A stretch of 27,500 nt of DNA from Acropora yongei (taxonomy: Eukaryota; Cnidaria; Anthozoa; Scleractinia; Acroporidae), in contig BLFN01000231.1 in assembly GCA_014634225.1 (NCBI GenBank), positions 10,001 through 37,500 of the forward strand, in the 5' to 3' direction. How positions within the stretch are numbered: position 1 is the stretch's first letter; each line of letters opens with the position of its first letter. A model generated the notes under the pieces. That model saw only the letters and a program-made list of their open reading frames with translations, was not told the origin of the DNA and made no database searches. The position numbers and the translations under genes are program-made. Shown one piece after another: positions 1 through 9,458 of the stretch.

Positions 1-989
1 GCTTTTGTCCTCGAATTCTCAAGCAGCCGATTATTATTCTTCACAATCTAAATGCTTACGCTCATCTTCTAAGGTTTGTGTGAAGTAAAAATACAAATAA
101 ACTCAGAGTTTTCCGTGATGAAGCATGCCTTTAGGACTTTCAAGACAGTTTACATATCAGTGTCAAGACATTGAAAAGTATTTTCTACCTTACATATTTG
201 CCAGACTTGTTGCAAGACTAGTTCTGAATTATCCTTCATAAAAGTGCTTGTACTAACCCCAGTCAGTCCATCTCAAACTCTTACTGTCTTACCCCTAAGC
301 AGGCTTTGCTGCCTGCATGTAGTCAACGAAAAAATAATAATGTCACTATATCCAAACAACTGAGAGAGACTTTTTCTTTCAAAAAATATTGCTCACTGAT
401 ACGTAATTCAGATTTCTAGCCATATAGTGCAGGTAATAATGTAAGGAAAGGGGAATTAGATTTAATTTCATTACCAGTGATGCAAATAGAATTTGCTGTG
501 GGAAAGCATCCTTCAATATTTTCCCCTTTCTTTTATGACCAGATGTGCTGCTTTCTAAACAAAAGGGGGAAAAGTTGCAACTGATATCAAGGCACCTGTA
601 TAACAAGGTAATAGACAATAATCAACTGCAGTAAATTAGGGTATAAAAATAACTTAGCAGTAATAGTAATAGCACCTTTAAATTTGAGTTACAATCAATC
701 GGCCACAGAGTTTCTCCTCAGATTCAGATCACAGGTATACATGATTTATTGCAACCTTTTTCTTCCTTCTATTCAAATATAAGACTCACGCTTCTATAGT
801 GCTGTGTATTCTAGTTAATGGTGGTTTCTTAGAAGTGTGGCCAAGTTTTTAGGCCTTTTTTTCTTGTCACCCTTACGCCTAATTTATAAGACACATTGTA
901 TAGCACTCCAGCAACTCCATCTCCTTAATTTATATTTGCTGTTGTCTGCCAGTTTAAGGGCATTTCAAATTGATGCAAGAGGATTCTCG
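1..989. other. No gene recognised; AT-rich sequence
   Basis: I see no exon with convincing splice borders and no domain signature in this stretch. Short open frames exist on both strands but read as low-complexity or hydrophobic translations typical of intron or intergenic AT-rich DNA. If the nucleosidase gene begins upstream of the window, this is probably intron. Confidence 0.5.
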
Positions 990-1490
990 CTCTCGTTTTA
1001 CAAGGACTCAGAAATCAAGCCCATCTCTGTTACGCTTGCTGAAAGCGGTCATTCAAATTCTTTTTATTTCTTTTGTCACTTCTTCCCACTTTCAAAGGCA
1101 ATCATTTTCAGATCATAAATGAAACTGTGATCTCACTTCAACACAGAACAATTGATCTAAATTTGTAGTGGCACTTTTGTTGAAACATTGTCATGATCTT
1201 ACACTGTAATTCAGGGGAGTTAAGAAAATGTTTGTTGTCTTTCAGTTGAGTTATGGATTAGATCTTAAAACATCTAAAATCAATACTTGAAAAACACCTA
1301 CTTTCTTTTTTTCCTCTCAAAGAATTAGCGACGACGTCACCTGAAGGCAGTCCAAGTGCGATGAAAGGTATGAATTCCCCAATGTCCTTGTATGTTGCCA
1401 AGGATTGTTCAGATGACTGATGCGCTTGATCCATCATTAAACGACCCAGAAATATGCATGTTTGATATTTAAAATCTTCCATTTGAACAT
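990..1490 (+). repeat. Diverged copy of the 0.7 kb microexon repeat unit
   Basis: Segments here align by eye with the tandem units at 9.5-18.5 kb. The stretch near 1030-1100 matches the part of those units that precedes 'cattcaaattc' and the pyrimidine-rich block. The stretch 1165-1490 matches 18160-18455 closely, for example 'gacccagaaatatgcat' against 'gacccagtaatatgcat'. The copy lies about 2.5 kb upstream of the nucleosidase exon, so repeat units occur on both sides of it. This is seen in the sequence; the extent is approximate. Confidence 0.6.
1323..1367 (+). CDS. Candidate 45-nt phase 1-1 microexon (diverged 14-residue repeat family)
   Basis: A pyrimidine-rich tract ends in 'ctctcaaag' and is followed by 45 nt, then a 'gaaag|gtatga' donor. 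Read in phase 1 it encodes ELATTSPEGSPSAMK, one residue longer than the seven array microexons and closest to the last one (ELRTISEVTLREIE) in its first residues. It sits where the microexon should lie within the upstream diverged repeat unit. The S-E dipeptide and invariant arginine of the other copies are gone (S-P-E instead), so it may be a decaying exon or a redirected one. Its borders would allow in-frame joining to the nucleosidase exon at 3999, which also has a phase-1 acceptor. Confidence 0.35.
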
Positions 1491-1884
1491 TTTTGTATTT
1501 TTTTTAACAAACATTTTCCAATCATGGAAAAATTAGCAAAGGGAAATGAAACAGCAGAGGGTTTACTTTTTCTCACGTTGAAGGGGCTGTATTTGGTTTT
1601 CATGACAACAGGGCTGAGAAAACACAACTTTGTTTTGATGCTTTGTCAAACTCAGTCATTATAGATTTCATTTGCCATTATGAGTTTAGTTGATTACATT
1701 GTGACACCAGGATTGTTTTGCAGTAATAAATAGCTATCATTTTTACTTCATTTTGCTTATCATTTTAAACTTGCTATGTCTGGTTAAAAAAAAGTTTTAT
1801 AAAGGAACATTTAAATGTTTTTTGCAAATCCCCTTGGCCAAGTTTTAATTGCGAAATCGACATACACTAGGTTTTTGGTGAACA
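1491..1884. other. No feature seen
   Basis: AT-rich sequence without a recognisable exon, RNA gene or repeat. Presumed intron or intergenic. Confidence 0.45.
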
Positions 1885-2095
1885 TCTGACAAGGATCTTT
1901 AGCGATCTTAAAGGATCCTAATAAAGATCTTAGAAAGGATGTTTAAAATCTCTTGCCCAGATCCTCAAAGGATTTAATTTCGCCAAGATCGTTAAGCATC
2001 TTCAAAAATATTCAGGGATCTTCAATTAACAGTTCATATATCCTTTGAGGATCTTCAAAATCTTGCTTAAGGACCTTTAAGAGCCGTTGTCAGTA
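1885..2095. repeat. GATC-dense degenerate palindromic repeat, copy 1
   Basis: About eight GATC sites occur within roughly 170 bases (1890-2060), mostly inside near-palindromic contexts such as 'aaaGATCtt', 'aagGATCctt' and 'gGATCttcaa'. One GATC is expected per 256 bases by chance, so this is a strong local excess. The motif spacing is irregular, so it is a degenerate repeat rather than a clean satellite. It ends near 'aaggacctttaagagccgttgt', which resembles the end of copy 2. Confidence 0.6.
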
Positions 2096-2099
2096 ATTA

Positions 2100-2530
2100 T
2101 CGAGAACCCTTGGACAGTTGCAAAAATTCGAATTTTTTTTTCTTTCACCAAAAAATCCCTTTGGGTAAACTATTCTCAAAAACAATATTCAAAAGTTCCA
2201 GCGAGTCTCCGGTTTGGCGAAAAATAGAAAAGTTTGAAATTTGAGTAAACCCGGCCGAGGGGCTGGTGAAAATTATGCAAATTAGGGCATTTTCAAAACG
2301 CTCGTACAAAACAACGGAAACATGTTTTTGCCTCAAGTTTACAGGATTTGTTACACATTTCTTAAAGTTACTTTCAATCTACATTTTACCTAGATCTGCG
2401 CTTTGTTTCCATTCTTTCTACCCTCGAACATAAGGCAGTGTTTCGTACTTCGTTGACACCTTGAATTTTACAGTATTTTAGAAGGCTGTAACATCGGGGG
2501 CATATAAAGTTAGCGCTTGTCAATGCTCTT
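2100..2530. other. No gene seen; sequence between two GATC-rich copies
   Basis: No exon or domain is recognisable. The stretch separates two related GATC-rich blocks and could be an insertion that split one element, or a spacer between two copies. Confidence 0.4.
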
Positions 2531-2533
2531 TTT

Positions 2534-2820
2534 TAATGATCTTTAAAGACCCTTTTCGAATCTTGCCAAGATCTTTAAGGAATAATTATCTTATATTAGC
2601 AAAGGTCTTCAAAGATCCTCTCTGGACCTTTTCAAGATCTTTGCGGATTCTTCATAGTGTTACCAAAAATCTCCCGGAATCTTTATCTTTCTATAAGGGT
2701 CGTTGTATTAGGGTGTAAGATTGTTAAAAATCAAAACAAGAAAGTATCTGGATACTGGGGACAGTATTGAGGATGTTGATACATCTTGATCTTTCCCAAG
2801 ACCCTTAAAGATCTTAGGGG
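2534..2820. repeat. GATC-dense degenerate repeat, copy 2
   Basis: GATC again recurs in 'aaagatcttt'-like settings (about four within 2536-2640, then more near 2790 and 2810). The part ending 'ataagggtcgttgt' parallels the end of copy 1. The open frame through this block (60 residues) merely translates the repeat, with recurrent FKDP and RSLR words, and is not taken as a gene. Confidence 0.55.
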
Positions 2821-3984
2821 CAAAATGGTGGGGAAAGATATACCGAGATACTGTACCTTCCGTCGACGTTCTCCTTTATTTCTATCAATGTAAATGTACC
2901 ACCATTAACTTATTCGCGTGAGAACGCATGCGGGGATAATCCAATATTTTTTGCTAAATAAGACGATAGTTTAGCTCAGAATGCCTCCTATGACTCTAAT
3001 ACATGCAAAATAGATGTATCCTTACCATAGGTGGTGATATGGGACTTCTGTGGTCCACATATGGATGTTGGTGTGAGATATAAACCTATGATCCATGCGT
3101 GAGAGTTATGTTACCGTGACATGCATTATTGCCTAATATATTTACCATAAATAGTGACTGTCTTGATTAAGCACTGTTTTATCGTCTTTTGCTATGGGAT
3201 TGCTGGTATGGTATGATATCGGATAGTCCCATACGAGTCCCATACGTCGACTCATTAGTCTCTATGGGATTTCTACAAATTCTTCGTACTTCCAATAGCA
3301 TACATCTATGGACTGGTATAAAACTGTTACAAACCTATCTGATATGACTATTGAGTATTCTCTATGGGATTGCTTAGGGTATATATAATTAAGTTCCCTA
3401 CGAATACTATAGATGATCCAGGATAACTCCAGCGAAACACGTATAGTTGTACGCATAATTCACATACACAGTCGAGCCCCTATGCTCTAATTTACTCACG
3501 CAGGCAAATTGACTGAGAAGTTCCATTTTCATTTTCTAGTATCTATCAAGCTAGAAAGCCTTTCATTGTTTGTTATCAATAAGTGAACCGGAAGTTTCAC
3601 ATTGTTCACACAATCTTTAATTGATAGACATGATAACCACTGAATTTCTCTAACAACCAATTTAATTTAGGGTGGTAGAAAATGTTGACATCTCAACAAT
3701 ATAAATAGTTAAACATTCTCGTTATATGACCGCTCAAATTTGAGAACTACAATGAAACATAACCCCTAGATAAATATGCAAACTGCGCAAGCTTTATACA
3801 TGTTAATTATTACCATTTCAAAAGGCCACATCCCAATTTTTCTAATCCTTTTTTGGGGCCGCCTTGCCCCCAGGCATTTCATATTAATCTTTTGAACCAC
3901 TTTACTGGGAACAGGAGAGTTAAAAATCATGTTAATTTAATGTAGAACTTGTACATACAAACTGACAGGTATGAAGGGATTATT
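2821..3984. other. No gene seen; probable intron leading to the nucleosidase exon
   Basis: No supported exon. The last bases run into a T-rich tract that forms the acceptor for the exon at 3999. Several 'ctatgggatt' words recur between 3190 and 3375 but do not form a regular repeat. Confidence 0.45.
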
Positions 3985-3998
3985 TTTTTCTTTTCCAG

Positions 3999-4661
3999 CG
4001 GTAGGTGGAGAAAAGGGCCAATCTTTTAAGGAAGACAAACCACCTCAGCTCAGCATCAGCCTGATAGAACTCAGTGATGTTTCAGATGAAATTAAACCCT
4101 GGAATCCTTCTTATCTTCCGATTGATATTTTACTAATAGTTGAGAGTGATTTTGGGTTATCAAGCTGTCTTTCGTTTATGTATCAAACTTTTGAAACTTG
4201 CAACAAGGAGGTTGGTCTTGTGTATTTTGGACACATGGGAAATGCTAGTTATGAAAAGAAGCTGAGGGTTGCTTTAATGAAATGTTCAAAAGCAGCTGCA
4301 ACTCTAGTGGGCTCTTCAAGAGTGGTAATAAAGGCTGTTGAAATCTTGCAACCTAAGGCTGTATTTTTTGTGGGAACTTGCGTTGGTTTAAGCTCAGAGA
4401 AAGTCAGCCTAGGAGATGTAGTTATACCTTCCAGGCTAACAGCTTCTGCTGGGTGCCAAGTTCTTGCCAGCCCACGTCTTGGTGATCTTGCTGGAGATGC
4501 AATAAATAGGTGGGTTGCTCCTTTGGAAAAGCCAGACTCATTGGAAGTTAAAGTACATTGTGATGGTGATATCCTGAAACAGTCACTTACAACGCAATAC
4601 ACATTAGATGATCTTCATGAGCTGTATCCTGAAGCAATTGCAGTTGAGACAGAAAGTGAAG
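3999..4661 (+). CDS. Exon encoding most of a PNP/MTAN-type nucleosidase-like domain
   Basis: This exon encodes about 221 residues of a nucleoside phosphorylase (PNP_UDP_1) domain, the fold of 5'-methylthioadenosine/S-adenosylhomocysteine nucleosidase and of immune ATP nucleosidases. Visible hallmarks are the first strand PIDILLIVESDFG (about residue 46 of the exon), the core strand KAVFFVGTCVGL followed by LGDVVIPSRL, and HCDGD ahead of the purine/ribose loop AVETESEG. The left border is a long T-rich tract ending 'tttccag' (3992-3998); the right border is 'gaag|gtatcg'. Both are phase 1, so it joins the exon at 6961 in frame. An ATG at 3971 lies inside the polypyrimidine tract and is not accepted as a start. 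The family loop usually reads MEG-like; here it is TES, which could weaken ribose binding. Cytosolic soluble enzyme fold; no signal peptide. Domain call is firm, catalytic activity uncertain. Confidence 0.88.
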
Positions 4662-4692
4662 GTATCGATGTTTTTAGTAATTGAATTCATAA

Positions 4693-4785
4693 TTTAAGTT
4701 GCTGTATTGGCCTTACTCCAATGCGTGTCGTGACTGTACGGCTCAGTTTAAGCTACTGTATTGGCCTTACTCCAATGCATGTCGT
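4693..4785 (+). repeat. Two direct copies of a 39-bp sequence
   Basis: Two 39-bp copies (4693-4731 and 4747-4785) share 'ctgtattggccttactccaa' and the flanking bases, with three mismatches between them and a 15-base spacer. They lie about 30 bases after the splice donor of the nucleosidase exon. A recent local duplication; no function seen. Confidence 0.85.
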
Positions 4786-5155
4786 ACAGCTAAGTTGTTG
4801 AACATCCAAACTAGTAATCATGATCAGAAGGCCATGAATAGTCCCGTCTCCTAAATTTGCTCAAGACAAAAGTCTAAGAGTCGCTTACATCTCCAATATA
4901 AATTGCTATCACTTTTTATTAAATAGCACTTATTGATATAACAGCATTAATTGTATTTTATTCAACAGCAATTGTCATTACTCGACAGTAGAGCAGTAAT
5001 GACATAAACGTAATACTGACTAATGGAAATACTTTATAAACTAAGTGTGAGCGCTAAGGCACTCTAAGGAGACTTTCTAACGTGAAAATTAAGTGAAATT
5101 TATTTACATGATGAAAGGAGGATGAGATGACAACACGGATACAAAAACGACAAAA
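4786..5155. other. Intron sequence, no feature seen
   Basis: AT-rich sequence with no recognisable gene, RNA or repeat. Confidence 0.4.
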
Positions 5156-5159
5156 CAAT

Positions 5160-5403
5160 GATTGAAAGAGGCCAACATGCGAAGCGGTGGGTACCCAAAA
5201 AGGCATGACAGTTTCTTCTTGTTAACCAATCGTTGACCCGTACCACTGAGAAGCAAATCCAGAAGCTTGGGAAGCGCTACGAAGGCCTCAACATAAAGAG
5301 CAGAGCGGGAAGGACTATTATGCAGAAGGGTCCCGAACGAGGCAGAAGGCCACTCCGGTATGATGAGGGTCCCTTTTGCTTTACAACGACGTATCTTTTT
5401 CAC
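5160..5403 (-). mobile_element. DIRS/Ngaro-like retroelement fragment (post-RT / RNase H region)
   Basis: On the minus strand, starting near 5394, the frame reads RRCKAKGTLIIPEWPSASF and continues through PSRSALYVEAF and LLDLLLSGTGQRL to a stop near 5104. This 'cKA.GTL..P.WPSA.F' pattern is what I associate with the C-terminal RNase H-side region of tyrosine-recombinase retroelements of the DIRS/Ngaro type, which are frequent in cnidarians. It is short and truncated, with no RT or recombinase joined to it, so it is a dead fragment inside the intron of the nucleosidase gene. The family call rests on pattern memory. Confidence 0.5.
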
Positions 5404-6657
5404 AGCAGGGACGATATGTTACAGAGGTCGACACAACCAGTTGTTCTCAGCTTCCAGTCCTGGGCCTATGCGTTCACCATTGAGCTCCTGGGCAAAAAAT
5501 ACTTGGAATTAAACCTGGGAACTTAAGCATTGAAGTGCGTGGAAGAGTCGTCTATCAAATGGGAGCTCCACCTGGAATTCAAACCTTGAAAAACGGTGGT
5601 ATTAAGGCTTCAATGATCTGGGTCGACAAATCTGCTAAGCAAATTGGCGCAAGCATTCTCCCTTTCAGGGTAACCAGTGAGAATTCAATGAAATACTGAA
5701 AGTTAAACATAAACTGAAATGTCAATAACGATTGCTTGCAATTGAGGTCTGGCGCTGCCTACTGCTTGAATACGAGAACCCGCTTTGTTAGCCGTAAAGA
5801 AGTTAACGTTGCGATGGTTCAATTTATTGGCGTAAGACTAAAGAACTAGGAAGACAGCTTTCAACTCCCGACAGGTAGAACTAGTGAAACGTTCTTGCGG
5901 CTCGAATATGTCACTCACTGGCTCACTAGCTAAGGGAACTAAGGAACTACTAAAGGCGTAATCGCTAGCATCAGTATACACTATGGAATCAGCCCGAAAC
6001 GAACCCTGAATCGGATAGCAGCTGAACGCATCAATGTTCTGCAGCGAAAACTACATAAACGATTCCGGAAAATCAAACATAGCATACCAGGCAGGCCGCG
6101 ACACAGAAAAGTACATCCGCCTCGTAAAAAAAGACGCGCGATTAGGGCAACAGCTAACGGAATGGAAATTATGGAACCAGCTAGGTGAGCTGGTGCCCTG
6201 AAAGATAATAAAATGAAAGACTGTATAGAGGATTTCAACTTTGCCGACTTGACTTCAAGGAAACGAAAAACTTACTAGGTGGCGTCTAACACAAAACCCA
6301 ACCATTCGCCCACTCGGACTGGCGCGCAATGAGATTTGTCTTCATTGGAAACAAAGCCAGCCGAGGCTAGGTCAAAGCGCTAGATCGTACTCGATGACCC
6401 GAAACCAATTTTTTTTCTTCGACCACCTAAAGGGATTTGATGCAATGCGGCGGAGAACTGTGTTGTGTGATCAATGCGACCATGAGACAGACGGCCCTTC
6501 ACCGCCGGCTAAGGAGCAACAAACTTCGAGTATGTTATTACATACAAGCAAAATGTCGGAAAGTTCATCCTCTGAATTGAGTCACCCATCACCGTCAGAC
6601 TCTAGTTTTCTCGGTGGCGCGAAAACCATTTATAGACCATACTTCCAGCGTTAAAAT
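5404..6657. other. GC-richer island with unidentified short ORFs
   Basis: This stretch looks clearly richer in G+C than its neighbours and contains three plus-strand frames I cannot assign. The first, about 5476-5699, has SIEVRGRVVYQM and KASMIWVDKSAKQIG and no own start codon. The second, about 5940-6188, is strongly basic with RKLHKRFRKIKH and PRHRKVHPPRKKRR, ends in a stop, and has no clear ATG start. The third, 6394-6654, is an 86-residue frame with a C-x2-C pair (LCDQCDHE) and a serine-rich tail. Together with the adjacent DIRS-like fragment they suggest an inserted mobile or virus-like element that has decayed. No family is recognised. Confidence 0.35.
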
Positions 6658-6960
6658 ATAGAGGGCAAAATGGGAAATACCCCTGAAAAACCCGAAGGGT
6701 AGCGAATGCAACGACCAAAATACTAAAATTGAGTACAGCGAAGTCAACTGCTTGGTACATGTACCGGAGCGAGAGCGACTAAGATATAAATAACCATATA
6801 TTTGTCCTCGAAAATAAATTCTAAATAAATAAATAAAGACGCCAATGTTAAGGATCTCTGACTTTGGGTTTTAAAAACACAAGTTTTTTACTTGTAGATA
6901 ATTTTTGGCTTAGTGAGACTATTGCACTTGAAATGAAACTTTTTGTTCATATAACGTCAG
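6658..6960. other. Intron end ahead of the second nucleosidase exon
   Basis: Holds 'aaataaataaataaa' near 6824 and otherwise nothing recognisable. The acceptor at 6959-6960 ('ataacgtcag') has a poor pyrimidine tract, but the reading-frame and homology fit across the joint is good. Confidence 0.4.
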
Positions 6961-7152
6961 GTATTTCTTTGGAAGCCTACGATGACATCATTGAGTGGGT
7001 GATAGTAAAAGGTGTAAGCAGTTATTTCAATCAAACCCAGTCACCAACCTCTGAATGGAAGTCTTTTGCAAGCACCATGGCAGCCTCTATTATTGCCAGT
7101 ACATTAAAAGATCCAGTGGTTTTCTTGAAGTGGCCACACTCAGATAACGAAG
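6961..7152 (+). CDS. Exon encoding the C-terminal part of the nucleosidase-like domain
   Basis: Spliced to the exon ending at 4661, it continues the loop as ETESEG-ISLEAYDDIIEW, then VIVKGVSSYF and the long terminal helix SFASTMAASIIASTL, ending DPVVFLKWPH. This is the standard end of the PNP/MTAN fold, where the segment after the 'VKG' strand carries the catalytic aspartate (SD in most members). Here that position reads SS, so the residue that protonates the leaving base in MTAN-type enzymes is absent. Borders are phase 1 on both sides (192 nt), making it a symmetric exon. The donor is 'gaag|gtaaat'. A SINE starts only about 25 bases after it. The domain call is firm; the acceptor tract is weak. 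Confidence 0.82.
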
Positions 7153-7175
7153 GTAAATCTCATCACTAACAACTG

Positions 7176-7530
7176 CCGACCAGTTAGCTCTATTGGTCGA
7201 GTATTGAACTGCCGTGCGGGTTGTCGTGGATTTGAACCCTGGCCGTACCAACACTCAGGGTCTTTAATTGACTGAGTGGAAAGTGCTGCTTTTGTAATTG
7301 AATCTGAAAATGGTTAGACTCTCTAGTCTTCTCGGCTAAGGACGATATACCATAGGCCCTGTCTCGTAACTCTGCATTATTCATAATTCTGCGTGACGTA
7401 AAAGAACCTACGTACTGTTCCAAAAAAGGAGGGCATGGAGCTCGTGCTGTTGTGTTCTAGCCTTGTTCTGGGCGATAGAGGGCCACAAGTTTATTAGTCA
7501 TTGACGACTACTTCGTGCTACCCTCTTTAG
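7176..7530 (+). mobile_element. tRNA-derived SINE
   Basis: The head is tRNA-like, with an A-box-like 'tagctctattggt' and a B-box-like 'ggatttgaaccc' at normal tRNA spacing. It is followed by the non-tRNA body ('actcagggtctttaattgac', 'ttagactctctagtcttctc', 'cataattctgcgtgacgt') that I recognise as common in coral genomes. The 3' end is approximate, and I could not define a target-site duplication. It lies in the intron just after the second nucleosidase exon, on the sense strand. Confidence 0.75.
7185..7239 (+). promoter_or_regulatory. Internal RNA polymerase III promoter (A and B boxes) of the SINE
   Basis: An A-box-like element lies at 7185-7197 and a B-box-like element at 7228-7239, about 30 bases apart, as in tRNA genes. 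The B box has 'ggatttgaaccc' in place of the canonical GGTTCGA core, so promoter strength is probably reduced. The cloverleaf does not close well, so this is not called a functional tRNA. Confidence 0.55.
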
Positions 7531-7619
7531 ATAAAGTGTCTATTCCTATTCCTATATAACTAACTGACTCTAATTAAACCTCCATTTGCAAGGTGTCTCC
7601 ATAACCTCTCCTTTGTTCT

Positions 7620-8035
7620 GAGTTTCAACACCCCCGGGGGGGTACTCTCAGAAAAATTGGGTGGGGGAAGGGGTACTCCCAGTGCTGTGCAGGCCGCTTT
7701 CTGAAACCCCTGCCCTATTTCAGACCAAAATCTGCAATGTTTTTCTATCCTACTTCAGACCTGACAATCTACACCAAAATATTTCATACCCTATTTTGCA
7801 CATGCCTGATGATCAGTTCCCTTATTCAGGTCAATGTTAAAAGCAATGTTAACATGCTTTTATAGAGTAGGATATATATTTTGTTGATGGTGTTATCGCT
7901 TATTGATAAGGAAGCCTTTTGTAAACCCTAACCCTAATACCCAATTCAAGACCGGACTGCACAGACCATACCCTATTTCAGACTAAAATGGTTAAATTGG
8001 GAGTGGTTAAAAAGGGAGTAGCGTGGAGGTTTCAA
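7620..8035. repeat. Dispersed repeat with 'ccccgggggggtactc' edge and 'ccctatttcagac' words
   Basis: It begins with a G-run ('cccccgggggggtactctc') and contains several related words: 'cctgccctatttcagacc' (7707), 'cctacttcagacctg' (7749), 'accctattttgcac' (7788) and 'accctatttcagactaaaat' (7970). This looks like a common anthozoan dispersed element. It includes two units of 'accctaa' at 7925-7937, too few to be telomeric. Confidence 0.6.
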
Positions 8036-8689
8036 CATTTTTTAATGGTTAAGGAAAGAGCGTTGTTATTGCTTAAAGTAAGGAGTTAGATATTGAACTG
8101 AAATTTGCCTTTTTCACATGGTCTCTCAAAGTTATATTTAACTCTTTTTATTTTCTTTATAATGGCTGCAGCTATAGAGTTCTAGAACTTTCAGTTATGT
8201 ATTAATATAGCTCTTAAAAGAGCAACTTCGATATCCGTAAAACAGTGGGTGAGAACTGGCACATGCGTCAAAAATCACCTACACTGATATTGCCAGCCAG
8301 ATATATTATTTAATGGCAAGTTGCGTGGCGTATTTATTTCCTGAGTACTTCTATTTTGCCGAGTAAATTACAAAATATCGAACAATACCCTCATTGGCTA
8401 AAACTCAATTTCACTGAAAAAGCATTTTGGGTGAAGTTATTCCGCACGTTTTCGGAGCAGCGACTTAGAGAAAAATAAGTTCATGTCTAGAAAGATATCT
8501 TGTCTACGAGCATTGGAAAAAGTCCCAAAAAAAGAATTGTTTGAGTAAGATTTATTTTTCAAAAATTTGGTATAAATGGCCCACATTTTGATTCCTGGAA
8601 ACTGCAAATTGGGACTCTATTTGGAGACCTTTCTCTGAAAAATCGGTATATCTCCGATTTCCTCAAAAAAAATTGATCTGGAAGTGATG
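8036..8689. other. Intron sequence, no gene seen
   Basis: No exon with both borders is recognisable. AT-rich, no repeat structure noted. Confidence 0.4.
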
Positions 8690-9140
8690 TTCTTCAAAAG
8701 GATTGAAAAATTTCTCTGGTAATCTCATTTAAGGAGAAAAATAACACTTGCGATCAGGATTGTAGCTGTGATGCCAATGGATTTGTCAATGGATTTGATT
8801 ATCCTTGATGTGGTGAATCCGATGTGATATTTCCAGCTTAAATTAGAATCAATCAATACTCCCAAGTACTTCAGATATTATTTTTGTTCAAGGAGAAGAA
8901 AAGATCTTGTCTTGTTCTCATATATTTTTAGAGGGCCATGATAATTAGCTTTCTTTTGATAGGGACGAAAGATTTTAAAGTTTGTCTTTTTCACCTTTAA
9001 TAATAACTTATTGACAACTATCCATTAACAAATTGTATTTAATTCCAAATTTACAACAATTTCTAAGGGTGGAAGGTCTTTATCAGCGTATAACAGGTTT
9101 GTAATATCAGCAAATAGGTAGGAAGCGAGCCTGTCAAAAG
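8690..9140 (-). mobile_element. Degenerate LINE reverse-transcriptase fragment (palm/thumb half)
   Basis: Minus-strand translation, from high to low coordinates, gives LFADITNLLYADKDLPPL near 9108-9055, the degraded form of the FADDTN catalytic strand. Near 8875-8770 it gives YLGVLIDSNLSWKYHI followed by KSIDKSIGI, the standard segment after the active site in CR1/L2-like non-LTR retrotransposons. The second catalytic aspartate is replaced by I, and frames are broken, so it is dead. It appears truncated just before the catalytic strand, as 5'-truncated LINE copies are. Confidence 0.78.
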
Positions 9141-9145
9141 ACTTG

Positions 9146-9172
9146 AAAACTGAAGACTAAGTCTTCAGTTTT
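9146..9172. repeat. Short perfect palindrome
   Basis: 12-base arms 'aaaactgaagac' and 'gtcttcagtttt' are separated by 'taa', with a further imperfect extension on each side (ctt/aag). It lies at the border of the LINE remnant. Probably a small inverted duplication at an insertion junction. Confidence 0.7.
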
Positions 9173-9203
9173 GAAGAATCAAAATATGGACAATGTTTAT
9201 TAA

Positions 9204-9458
9204 ATTATTGAAAAATCAGTTTGCGCAAATGATTCTGTTTTGGGACTTAAAACACTCGTACACAATGGATATCTGTCCCGATATGAACTTATTTTTCTCA
9301 AAGTCACTAAAATGCGTGTTGATGAAATGGATGAAGCTACTGTGGATAGGGATCGGTATTTTGAGATTTTCTCGGCAAACCAAAAAGTAATAGGGGAAAA
9401 AAAAGATGAAGCACCACTCAGCTCGCCATTGAATGTACCTGGCTACCAATATCAGTAA
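9204..9458 (+). other. Orphan 84-codon open frame, unidentified
   Basis: A frame from just after a stop at 9201 to TAA at 9456-9458 reads VLGLKTLVHNGYLSRYEL and then KMRVDEMDEATVDRDRYFEI. It has a soluble, charged composition unlike the AT-rich junk frames around it. There is no ATG at the start and no clear splice acceptor. It could be a fragment of a transposon protein or of a lost exon. I do not recognise it. Confidence 0.25.

Noticed and set aside
837..1118. 93-codon ORF
   Set aside because: Translation is hydrophobic and T-rich and overlaps the diverged microexon repeat unit, whose other copies have no such frame.
2536..2718. 60-codon ORF with recurring FKDP words
   Set aside because: It is a translation of the GATC-rich repeat, which explains the recurrence.
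3971..3998. ATG giving a 237-codon ORF for the nucleosidase exon
   Set aside because: The first nine codons are the polypyrimidine tract and AG of a splice acceptor (tttttttcttttccag), and the fold starts well inside the exon. The exon is better read as internal with a phase-1 acceptor.
4249..4602. 117-codon minus-strand ORF
   Set aside because: It is the antisense shadow of the nucleosidase exon and shows no domain pattern.
7176..7250. A functional tRNA gene
   Set aside because: A and B boxes are recognisable, but the acceptor and other stems do not pair well and a SINE body follows. Called a SINE head instead.
7925..7937. Telomere-like accctaaccctaa
   Set aside because: Fewer than three units, inside a dispersed repeat. 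No sign of a chromosome end or interstitial telomere array.
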